Source: Variovorax paradoxus (GTDB lineage: Bacteria; Pseudomonadota; Gammaproteobacteria; Burkholderiales; Burkholderiaceae_C). Taken from it: DNA of 64,000 nt. Position 1 is the first letter of the stretch. Every line of letters starts with the position of its first letter. The stretch is from assembly GCF_000834655.1 (NCBI RefSeq), contig NZ_JXQQ01000010.1, forward strand, positions 62,001 to 126,000, in the 5' to 3' direction. The notes under the pieces are model-generated. The model searched no databases and had not been told where the DNA came from. It saw nothing but the letters and a program-made list of their open reading frames with translations. Positions 19,506 to 27,035 of the stretch are shown piece by piece. The position numbers and the translations under genes were made by a program.

Positions 19506-19657
19506 TGGTGGAGCTACGGGTCGGCGGCCCAAACCGGGGGGGTGGAGCCGGGCTTGGCACAGAGCAGGTTGCCGGTTGGCGCGTGCAGCGGGCATACCCC
19601 TCCGGAAAAGCGCGGACATGCAGCGGATGAGCCCGCACCAGCCTCTGGCTGCGATGG

Positions 19658-20455
19658 CTAGTAGCCGAGCTTCGCTGCCGCGGGGCGCCGTCCGCCGGCG
19701 CTGGAAGCCTGCTGGAACGCCTGCGTGATGAGTCCGGTTGTGGTGCCTGCGAAATAGCGAGCGCCCCACTGGCCGTACTTGGCTTCATCCTCGGGAGTCA
19801 GCGCAATCACACCGCCGCAGTTGCCCGCATCGCGAATGGCGCAGAGCGCGCGCTGGATCGCCGTTTCTACTTCGGGCGCCTTCCAGTTGTTGTCGAAGCC
19901 CATCGCGTGCGACAGATCGTTCGGTCCAACGAAGACGGCATCGACACCCGGGACGGCGGCGATCGATGCGGCCTGCTCGACCGCTTCGGGGGTTTCGATC
20001 ATCACGATCAGGGCGACGCCCGCATTGCTGCGCTGCGTGTGCGCTACGCCAGGATAGGCCCCATAGCCGGCAGCGCGCGGGCTGAATGCGCTACCGCGTC
20101 GGCCCACGCGCGGATAGCGCACTTGCTGGACCAGATCGCGCGCTTCTTCGGCGCTGCCGACCATGGGAATCTGCACGCCGCTGGCGCCCATGTCGAGCAC
20201 GCGAGAAATGTCTTGGCGCAGGCACCGCACCACGGGAACGATGCCGCTCGCGCGCGCAGCGCGCAGCATGTGTTCGGTGCTCTCCAGATTGGCGCTGCCG
20301 TGCTCGTTGTCCAGGATGATGAAATCGAACCCGGCGTAACCGCACATCTCGACGATGGCGGGGTTCGGCAGCGAATTGAACAGGCCGCGCAGGCGCTGCC
20401 CGCTCTGGAGGAGGGCGGGCAGCCGTGTGTCCAACGGATGGTGAGGATGGTCCAT
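19658..20455 (-). CDS. HpcH/HpaI aldolase family protein
   Basis: Predicted 265 residues from the ATG at 20455. It is a TIM-barrel class II aldolase of the HpcH/HpaI type, which cleaves 2-keto-3-deoxy or 4-hydroxy-2-oxo acids to pyruvate and an aldehyde with a divalent metal. Visible are FDFIILDNEHG (base and metal region), VVRCLRQD, the Gln in GASGVQIPMV, MIETPEAVEQ with the metal-binding Glu, and DAVFVGPNDLSHAMG. It is the last gene of the leftward operon that starts at 25805 and probably performs its carbon-carbon cleavage step. The frame is open upstream to 20596 without support. Confidence 0.92.
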   Translation of the reverse strand: MDHPHHPLDTRLPALLQSGQRLRGLFNSLPNPAIVEMCGYAGFDFIILDNEHGSANLESTEHMLRAARASGIVPVVRCLRQDISRVLDMGASGVQIPMVGSAEEARDLVQQVRYPRVGRRGSAFSPRAAGYGAYPGVAHTQRSNAGVALIVMIETPEAVEQAASIAAVPGVDAVFVGPNDLSHAMGFDNNWKAPEVETAIQRALCAIRDAGNCGGVIALTPEDEAKYGQWGARYFAGTTTGLITQAFQQASSAGGRRPAAAKLGY

Positions 20456-20621
20456 GGTGTGTTCGTCCTTCAATGGATGTCGGCGGCTTCGCGCATGGCG
20501 GCCGCGATCTTCGTCAAGCTGGGAACCCCGGCCGTGCACGGCCGCGAGCCAAAAAAAGGCCTTTCTGCGTTGCACCACCAAGCGCGGCTTTCGCACCGCT
20601 CGGCACTGAGAACGTGCGCGC

Positions 20622-21620
20622 TCATTCGATGCTCACGTGGTTGGTCTTGATCAGCTCTGCGAACTTCGCGGTTTCGGCCTGGATGAATGCACGAAACGCT
20701 TGCGGCGCCATCGGCTTGGGCGTGAAGCCCTGTGCCGCGAGCCGCTCGACGACCGAAGGCGTGCGCAGCACCGCCACCACTTCGGCGTTGAGCCAGTTGA
20801 CCACCGGCGCAGGCGTTGCGGCCGGCGCGAGCAGCCCGAGCCAGGTCGCCGCCTCGAAGCCGGGCACGCCGGATTCGGCCACCGTCGGCAGATCGGGTGC
20901 GAGCGGTGAACGGGCGGCGCTGGTCACGGCCAGCGCCTTGGCCTGGTTGTTCTTGGCAAAGGCCAGCGCGGTCGTCATGTTGTCGAATTGCATGTCGATC
21001 TGATTGCCCGCCAGATCGACCAGCGACTGGCTGCTGCCCTTGTAGGGCACGTGCACCGCCTTGCCGCCGATGCGATTGAGGAACATGAGCGCCGTGAGGT
21101 GCTGCGAGGTGCCGTTTCCGCTCGAGCCGTACGACACGGCATCCGGCTTGGCCTTCACGACCGAGACAAGCGACTTCACATCGGTCGCGCCTGACTTGTT
21201 GCCGGCCAGCAGCACCAGCGGCGTGCTCGCGAGTTGGGTCACGGGCGCGAAATCTTTGTCGACGTTGTAGGAGATCTTCTTGAGCAGCGTGGGATTGACC
21301 GACAGTGCCGTCTGCGTGCCAAGCAGCAGCGTGTAGCCATCCGGTTTGGCGCGTGCGACGAATTCGGTGCCGATGCCGCCGCCCGCGCCGGCCTTGTTGT
21401 CCACGACCACGGCGGTACCCCATCGCTTGCCGAGTTCGTCCGCGACAAGGCGCGCGACGATGTCGGTGGCCCCGCCTGGTGCAAAGGGCACGACGATGGT
21501 GACGCGTCCGGTCGAGGGGTAGCCACCGGGGCCGGTGGCGGACTGTGCAGATGCGAGGCCGGCGATCCCCGCGAAGGCCGCGAACATGACTGCGCGGCGA
21601 AGAATGAATGGATGGTTCAC
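20622..21620 (-). CDS. Tripartite tricarboxylate transporter (Bug/TctC) substrate-binding protein
   Basis: Predicted 332 residues from a GTG at 21620, which has AAGGA upstream; the longer frame to 21854 overlaps the preceding gene and is Arg-rich. A signal peptide (HPFILRRAVMFAAFAGIAGLASAQ) is followed by VTIVVPFAPGGATDIVARL and the VDNKAGAGGGIG motif typical of Bug proteins, then YGSSGNGTSQHL. These periplasmic receptors bind small carboxylic acids. No TctA or TctB permease is in the window. It starts 11 bases after the previous Bug gene ends. Confidence 0.95.
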   Translation of the reverse strand: MNHPFILRRAVMFAAFAGIAGLASAQSATGPGGYPSTGRVTIVVPFAPGGATDIVARLVADELGKRWGTAVVVDNKAGAGGGIGTEFVARAKPDGYTLLLGTQTALSVNPTLLKKISYNVDKDFAPVTQLASTPLVLLAGNKSGATDVKSLVSVVKAKPDAVSYGSSGNGTSQHLTALMFLNRIGGKAVHVPYKGSSQSLVDLAGNQIDMQFDNMTTALAFAKNNQAKALAVTSAARSPLAPDLPTVAESGVPGFEAATWLGLLAPAATPAPVVNWLNAEVVAVLRTPSVVERLAAQGFTPKPMAPQAFRAFIQAETAKFAELIKTNHVSIE

Positions 21621-21631
21621 GGCTCTTTTCC

Positions 21632-22627
21632 TTATTCGGCCTGGATGGCTGCGTCCTTGATGACCTTGCCCCACTTCGCAATCTCCGACTGCTGGAATGC
21701 GGTGAAGGCTTCCGACGTGCGGCCGTCCGGCTCGACGCCCAGGCCGCGCAGCTTTTCCTGCACCTCGGGCATCGCGACGATGGCGGCGATCTCGCGCGCG
21801 AGTCTGTCGACGACCGGCTTTGGGGTGCCCGCTGGCGCAAACACGCCCTGCCACGACTGCATCTCGAAATTCGGCGCACCCGCTTCAGACAGCGTCGGCA
21901 CGCCAGTAAGGCTGGGCAGTCGCCTGGCTGCTGTCACGCCGAGCACCTTCACACGTTTGCCGTCGATCATCGGCCGCGCCGCCGCCACGGTTTCGAACAC
22001 CATGTCGATCTGGCCGCCGACCAGATCGACGATGGCCTGCGAGCCGCCCTTGTAGACGATCTGGCGCATGCGCGTATGCGTGATGTTCTGGAACAACTGG
22101 CCCGACAGATGCTGTGACGTGCCGGGTCCTGCCGTTCCGTAGGTGAGGCTGTCGGGCTTGGCCTTGAGTTCTGCGATGACTTGTGCCACCGAATTGAAGC
22201 GGCTGCCTTCCGGCACCACCAGCACGTTGCTCACCATGCCCACGAGGTTGACCGGTGCGAAATCCTTGACCGGGTCGTAACCCAGGTTCTTGTTGAAGAA
22301 GGGGTTGACCGCGTGCGTGGTGATGGTTCCGCCCATGATGGTGTAGCCGTCGGCCGGCGCGCGTGCCACGGCCTGCGTGCCGACGATGCCGGAGACACCT
22401 GGCCGATTGTCGATGATCACGGGCTGGCCCAGCCGATCGCTCAGGTGCTGGGCCACCAGGCGCGCCACGCCGTCGGACACGCCGCCGGGCGAGAAGGGCA
22501 CGACGTACTTGATCGGCTTGGTGGGCCAGGCGGCCGGCTGCGCTTGCGCGTGGCCGACGCCGTTGAGGGCACCAACCAAGGAAAGGGCCAGCGCGGCGAG
22601 CATGGTCGGTCGGATTCGGGGGGTCAT
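21632..22627 (-). CDS. Bug/TctC substrate-binding protein
   Basis: Predicted 331 residues with a signal peptide cut after GVGHAQA. The Bug signature is clear: PIKYVVPFSPGGVSDGVARL, then VIIDNRPGVSGIVG, YGTAGPGTSQHLSG and a C-terminal lobe with PSLTGVPTLSEAGAPNFE. It exports to the periplasm and captures an organic acid. It sits in a leftward operon directly after the LacI regulator, next to a second Bug protein, so the two may offer different affinities or substrates for the same pathway. Confidence 0.95.
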   Translation of the reverse strand: MTPRIRPTMLAALALSLVGALNGVGHAQAQPAAWPTKPIKYVVPFSPGGVSDGVARLVAQHLSDRLGQPVIIDNRPGVSGIVGTQAVARAPADGYTIMGGTITTHAVNPFFNKNLGYDPVKDFAPVNLVGMVSNVLVVPEGSRFNSVAQVIAELKAKPDSLTYGTAGPGTSQHLSGQLFQNITHTRMRQIVYKGGSQAIVDLVGGQIDMVFETVAAARPMIDGKRVKVLGVTAARRLPSLTGVPTLSEAGAPNFEMQSWQGVFAPAGTPKPVVDRLAREIAAIVAMPEVQEKLRGLGVEPDGRTSEAFTAFQQSEIAKWGKVIKDAAIQAE

Positions 22628-22660
22628 GGGTTGTCTCCTGATTGAATGAAATCGTCCCGC

Positions 22661-23722
22661 TCAGGCGGGCTTCGAGGCTCGTGCCGTTTTGCGGCGCGCG
22701 GGGGGTGCGGTGCGCACCGAGTCGCGCTCGACCACGCGACAGGGAATGACCACGTTGCGCGGCTGTGCGTTGTCCTGCATCTGTTCGTGCAGCAGCTCGA
22801 CGGTGGCCTCGACCATCGGCTCCACGCTCTGCACGACGGTCGTCAGGCGATAGGCACCCCAGGCTGCCTGCGGTACGTCGTCGAAGCCGATCACGCTCAC
22901 GTCATCCGGCACACGAAGCCCCAGCTCCTGGCGCAGCACGTCCATGACGGCGATCGCCATGTGATCGTTGGCCACGAATACGGCGTCGGGGCGCTTGCGT
23001 TCGGGTACACCGGCGAACATGGCGCGCGCCGCATCGCCTGCACGTTCGAAGCTGTAGTGCCCAACCTCGCGTCGGAAAACCGAGGCGCCTGCCTTCTGGA
23101 GCGCCTCGTTGAAGCCGCGCTCGCGCTCCAGGTTGGTCGATGACTTCTCCAACCCGGCAAGGAATGCGATTCGCTTGTGGCCCCGCGCGAGCAGCAATTC
23201 GGCGACCATGCGCCCACCCTCGCGGTTGTCAGAGGTGACCGAGCTGGTCGTGTGGCGTGCGAAGGCGCTGGTGTCGGGCACGCGGTTGAACAGCACCACC
23301 GGCACGCCCGAATCCGCGCACTGGCGCGCGAGGTCCGGCGACAGCATGGCCGAGGCCATGACGATGCCGTCGATCTGGTACTGCAGGATCTCATCGAGCA
23401 CGCCATCGGTCTCGTCACCATCGCTGATGAACATCAGCACGTGGTAACCCTGCTTCTGCAACTTCTGCGAGAGCTTCTCGATCACCAGCGGATAGAACTG
23501 GTTCTCGAGGTAACCCATGACCAGCGCAATGATCCGGCTGCGCCGCGTGATCAGGCTGCGAGCCATGGCGTTGGGCCGGTAGCCCAGCGATTTGGCCGCG
23601 ATCATCACGCGGGCGCGCGTGTCTTCCGACACGCTCGCACCCGGCGTGAAGGTGCGGCTCACTGCCGACTGCGACACGTTGGCGAGCCGGGCGACATCCT
23701 GTGCCGTGGCGTTGGACCTCAT
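22661..23722 (-). CDS. LacI-family transcriptional regulator
   Basis: Predicted 353 residues. The N-terminal helix-turn-helix is AQDVARLANVSQSAVSRTF, and the hinge helix contains YRPNAMARSL. A periplasmic-binding-protein fold follows (IIALVMGYLENQFYP, DGIVMASA, DAVFVANDHMAIAVMD, VSVIGFDDVP). The start overlaps the stop of the SDR gene (ATGA, 23719-23722), showing translational coupling. Its probable operators are the two identical 16-bp palindromes upstream of the first gene of the operon (25832-25873), so it would autoregulate the whole unit. Confidence 0.94.
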   Translation of the reverse strand: MRSNATAQDVARLANVSQSAVSRTFTPGASVSEDTRARVMIAAKSLGYRPNAMARSLITRRSRIIALVMGYLENQFYPLVIEKLSQKLQKQGYHVLMFISDGDETDGVLDEILQYQIDGIVMASAMLSPDLARQCADSGVPVVLFNRVPDTSAFARHTTSSVTSDNREGGRMVAELLLARGHKRIAFLAGLEKSSTNLERERGFNEALQKAGASVFRREVGHYSFERAGDAARAMFAGVPERKRPDAVFVANDHMAIAVMDVLRQELGLRVPDDVSVIGFDDVPQAAWGAYRLTTVVQSVEPMVEATVELLHEQMQDNAQPRNVVIPCRVVERDSVRTAPPARRKTARASKPA

Positions 23723-24486
23723 GCCGCACTCCAGCCGCCATCGAGCATCAGTGCGCTGCCTGTCATGAGGCTCGATGCTTCGCTCGCCAGGAACACCACT
23801 GCACCCATGATTTCTTCGGTCTTGCCCAGGCGTCCGAGCGCGATGCGCTCGGTGACCCAGCCGCGGAATGTGGGGTCGGCGAACATGTTCGCCGTCATCG
23901 CGGTCTCGATGAAGGTGGGGCATATCGTGTTGACGCGGATGCCGGCTGGGCCGAGCTCCCAGGCCAGCGCCTTGGTCATCCCCTCGACCGCATGCTTGCT
24001 CGCGCAGTAAAGCGTGCGGCGTGGACTGCCGACGACGCCCATCTGCGAGGAGATGGTGACGATCGAACCCGGCAATTTCGCCGCGAGCAGGCCGCGCGCT
24101 ACCGCACGCGCGACATAGAGCGTGGCTTTCACGTTGAGGTCGAAGACGGCATCGATGTCCTCGTCTTGCACCTCGGTCAGCAACTTGGGCCGGTTGAGTC
24201 CGGCGTTGTTCACGAGGATCTGGAACGGCCGGGCAGCGCTCAGCGCGCTGTTCACGGCGGCCGAATCGGTCACGTCGAGGACGACGTGATCGCATGCGCC
24301 GCCCTCGGCGCGGATCAGCGCGCAGGCGTCGCGCAGTTCGTTCTCCGAACGCGCGGCGAGCGTGACATGCGCGCCGGCGCGCGCCAGCGCTGTCGCGGCG
24401 GCCAGGCCGATGCCGCGCCCGGCGCCGGTGACCAGCGCGCGCTGGCCGTCCACGCGAAACCCCGGCGAGCGAGGCAGGCCGGCCAT
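23719..24486 (-). CDS. Short-chain dehydrogenase/reductase
   Basis: Predicted 255 residues from the ATG at 24486, which overlaps the stop of the upstream gene (TGATG). The Rossmann motif is TGAGRGIG, the NNAG motif is ILVNNAGLN, the catalytic Ser is in TISSQMG and the YxxxK is YCASK. The end has SLMTGSALMLDGGWS. It is an NAD(P)-dependent oxidoreductase, probably acting on a hydroxy acid or sugar acid in the same pathway as the dehydrogenase before it and the aldolase at the operon end. Confidence 0.93.
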   Translation of the reverse strand: MAGLPRSPGFRVDGQRALVTGAGRGIGLAAATALARAGAHVTLAARSENELRDACALIRAEGGACDHVVLDVTDSAAVNSALSAARPFQILVNNAGLNRPKLLTEVQDEDIDAVFDLNVKATLYVARAVARGLLAAKLPGSIVTISSQMGVVGSPRRTLYCASKHAVEGMTKALAWELGPAGIRVNTICPTFIETAMTANMFADPTFRGWVTERIALGRLGKTEEIMGAVVFLASEASSLMTGSALMLDGGWSAA

Positions 24487-25805
24487 CACGACAGCGCCGG
24501 CACCGGCTGGTACCACGGCACCTCGGCGCGCGTGCCGTAGCGGCGCACGCGCAGGTTGGCCTGCTCGCCATGGCCTGCAAAGTTCTCCATGTGGCACAGC
24601 CTGGAGCAGTACTCACCCATGAGCGCGCTCGCTTCGTCGGTCAGCACCTTCTGGTACGTGCAAGTCTTCAGGAACTTGCCGACCCACAGGCCGCCGGTGT
24701 AACGCGCATTGCGGTTGGTGGGCAGCGTGTGGTTCGTGCCGATCACCTTGTCGCCGAAGCTCACGTTGGTGCGCGGGCCGAGAAACAGGGCGCCGTAGTT
24801 GGTCATGTGCGCCAGGAAGTAGTCGGGGTCGCGCGTGAGCACCTGTACGTGCTCGAAGGCCAGCTCGTTGGCCTTCTTCAGCATCTCCTCCTGCGTGTCG
24901 CAGACGATCACCTCTCCGTATTCGGCCCAGCTCACGGCCGCGATCGCGGCGGTGGGCAGGATCTTCAGCTGGCGATCGATCTCCGCCATGGTCTCCTGCG
25001 CCAGCCGCTCGCTCGTCGTCAGCAGGATCGCCGGCGAAGTGGGGCCGTGCTCGGCCTGTCCCAGCAGGTCGACCGCGCACATCTCGCCGTCGGCCGTCTC
25101 GTCGGCAATCACGAGGGTCTCCGTCGGGCCCGCGAACAGGTCGATGCCCACGCGGCCGTAGAGCTGGCGCTTGGCTTCGGCCACGTACATGTTGCCCGGA
25201 CCTACCAGCATGTCGACGGGCGCGATGGTCTCGGTACCCACGGCCATGGCCACCACGGCTTGCACGCCGCCTAGCACCAGGATCTCGTCGGCGCCGGCCA
25301 TCGACATCGCCGTGACGATCGCGGGGTGGGGCGCACCTTGGTAGGGCGGGGCCGTCGCGACGACGCGCTTCACACCTGCCACTTTGGCCGTGAGCACGCT
25401 CATGTGGGCGGAAGCCAGCAGCGGGTACTTGCCGCCGGGGATGTAGCAGCCCACCGCGTCCATCGGGATGTTGCGGTGGCCGAGGACAACGCCGGGGTAT
25501 GTCTCGACCTCTACGTCTTGCATCGAATCGCGCTGGATCTGTGCGAAGTTGCGCACCTGCTTTTGCGCAAAGGCGATGTCTTCGATCTCGCGCGCCGAGA
25601 GGCTCCGGCGCGCTTTCTCCACCGCATCGGCACTGAGCCGGAAATCGGCTGGATCCCAGTTGTCGAACTGTTTGCTGTAGTCGCGCACGGCGGCATCGCC
25701 GCGTGCTTCGACGTCCTTGATGATGCTTTCGACGGTGGCGCGCACCCTGGCATCTTCATCGGCTCGGACTTGCACATCCTTGCCTCGCTTGAGGTATTTG
25801 ATCAT
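24486..25805 (-). CDS. Histidinol dehydrogenase-like enzyme, HpsN/sulfopropanediol-dehydrogenase group
   Basis: Predicted 439 residues from the ATG at 25805 ([14 protein letters not shown]). The histidinol-dehydrogenase fold is clear: [79 protein letters not shown] with the catalytic Glu-His pair, and [17 protein letters not shown]. The missing his-operon context and the N-terminus fit the catabolic group that includes HpsN, which oxidises 2,3-dihydroxypropane-sulfonate, rather than HisD. The natural substrate is not fixed by sequence. It is the first gene of the LacI-controlled operon. Confidence 0.88.
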   Translation of the reverse strand: MIKYLKRGKDVQVRADEDARVRATVESIIKDVEARGDAAVRDYSKQFDNWDPADFRLSADAVEKARRSLSAREIEDIAFAQKQVRNFAQIQRDSMQDVEVETYPGVVLGHRNIPMDAVGCYIPGGKYPLLASAHMSVLTAKVAGVKRVVATAPPYQGAPHPAIVTAMSMAGADEILVLGGVQAVVAMAVGTETIAPVDMLVGPGNMYVAEAKRQLYGRVGIDLFAGPTETLVIADETADGEMCAVDLLGQAEHGPTSPAILLTTSERLAQETMAEIDRQLKILPTAAIAAVSWAEYGEVIVCDTQEEMLKKANELAFEHVQVLTRDPDYFLAHMTNYGALFLGPRTNVSFGDKVIGTNHTLPTNRNARYTGGLWVGKFLKTCTYQKVLTDEASALMGEYCSRLCHMENFAGHGEQANLRVRRYGTRAEVPWYQPVPALS

Positions 25806-25831
25806 CGGGTCGTTCTTCCCATGGTTTGGTG

Positions 25832-25847
25832 TTGCATTCGTATGCAA
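25832..25847. promoter_or_regulatory. Operator copy 1 for the LacI-family regulator
   Basis: TTGCATTCGTATGCAA, a 16-bp near-perfect palindrome with a central CG, the usual shape of a LacI-family operator. It lies 27 bases upstream of the first gene of the operon. Confidence 0.8.
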
Positions 25848-25857
25848 TGTCGAAAGC

Positions 25858-25873
25858 TTGCATTCGTATGCAA
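25858..25873. promoter_or_regulatory. Operator copy 2 for the LacI-family regulator
   Basis: A second identical copy of TTGCATTCGTATGCAA, 26 bp centre to centre from the first. Identity of both copies and the position in front of the operon support function. Confidence 0.8.
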
Positions 25874-26272
25874 ACAGGGAAAACCCTAGGATTCGTTCGT
25901 AGGGCGTACGCCTGCTCAAGGCAACACCAAGTCGCGCCAACGTTCACAAACCTCGGTCCGATCCGCGTCGGGCTTGATTGCCTCCTTGCTGCAGTTCGCT
26001 ATACGCGTCGGGTCGTTGAGGCGATCGACTTGATGGCAGCGGAGTAGGGGACTACCCCTTCAATTGCGTCCGCCGCGATGAATACGGCGGTTGCTTTCGT
26101 CTAGGCCGTGAGACCGCTATCGATTCGCCGCATCGACGAGCAGGGCCGGGACTCGCAGCAATTGGAAGCGGTGCGCCTTCTCTGACATGGAGCCACGCCA
26201 CCTCCCGACCTGGTTGCCACGGCGCAGCCGCTCCATTGGAGTCTTCAATCCATTTCTTACAGAGGCTCTGAC

Positions 26273-26628
26273 ATGAACCGAATCACACGCACCATTTTTG
26301 CAAGCTGCATTGCCCTGGCTACGGCGTCTGCCATGGCCCAGGCAGGGGGAGGCAGCGGCGGTGGTGGTGGCCCGGGCCTGGCCAGCCCCGACAGCGGTGC
26401 CACACAGCAAAAACCAGCTACCAGTGGAACCGGGCCACCAACCCGAATGGCACGACAACACTTCCCAACGCCGCCCAGGGCAGTCCGAATTCGGGCGGCA
26501 ATCTCTCCGGTGGGTCCAAGTCCTCCGGCGCCGCAATGAACCCAGACCGAAAGTCGAACAGCTCGAAGAAGGGCGCTGTGGGTAACACGCAAGGCACCGG
26601 GCAAGCGCAAACCCCAAGTCCACAGTAA
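26273..26628 (+). pseudogene. Small exported Gly/Asn/Ser-rich protein, frameshifted
   Basis: From the ATG at 26273 the frame codes a signal peptide (TIFASCIALATASAMAQA) and a glycine run, then turns into low-quality sequence. A switch of frame at or near the A5 run at 26409-26413 restores a coherent reading (SYQWNRATNPNGTTTLPNAA) to the TAA at 26626-26628. The intact protein would have about 118 residues and be a small secreted, probably disordered protein of unknown role. Either the gene is broken or the A-run length differs in the cell or in the assembly. Confidence 0.65.
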
Positions 26629-27035
26629 CAACAGCCTTCGCGGTCTGTACAGCGACCGTTCGGCGCAGCGGGCGGCTGAGGCAGCGAGTTTCGTGAACTC
26701 GCTCTCAGTCCCACCGCGAGCGTTGGTCTGCCGACGCTAACACTGGGGAGGAATCGAAGAACGGTGGCAGCCTGGGTTGTGCCTGGATTCAGATCGGCAA
26801 TGGGAACACGCGTCCTCCTGCTGGCGGAGTCGCCCGAAACGTTTGTGCTCCGTCATGACTCTTGACGGTTTGAGCGTGAGAATCTTCTCTGTATGGTCAC
26901 GCGCGTCGACTGTCCTGCCTGATGACCCGTCGTGGCCGATCGGTAGCTCGCACCCGACGCCCCAATGGTGTAGCTCCAAGCAGGATCGTTCGTTGCAGTG
27001 GAGAACGATATGCCGCTCCCTCGGACGGCGCGCCT
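26629..27035. other. Intergenic stretch without a supported gene
   Basis: It lies beyond the 3' end of ligD. Frames on both strands lack domains and initiation signals, and no strong hairpin terminator was found. Confidence 0.4.

Larger units (their letters stand above)
25806..26272. other. Promoter region and intergenic stretch
   Basis: The part next to the leftward operon holds two operator-like palindromes. From about 25900 to 26272 no gene or clear signal is seen. Confidence 0.5.
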
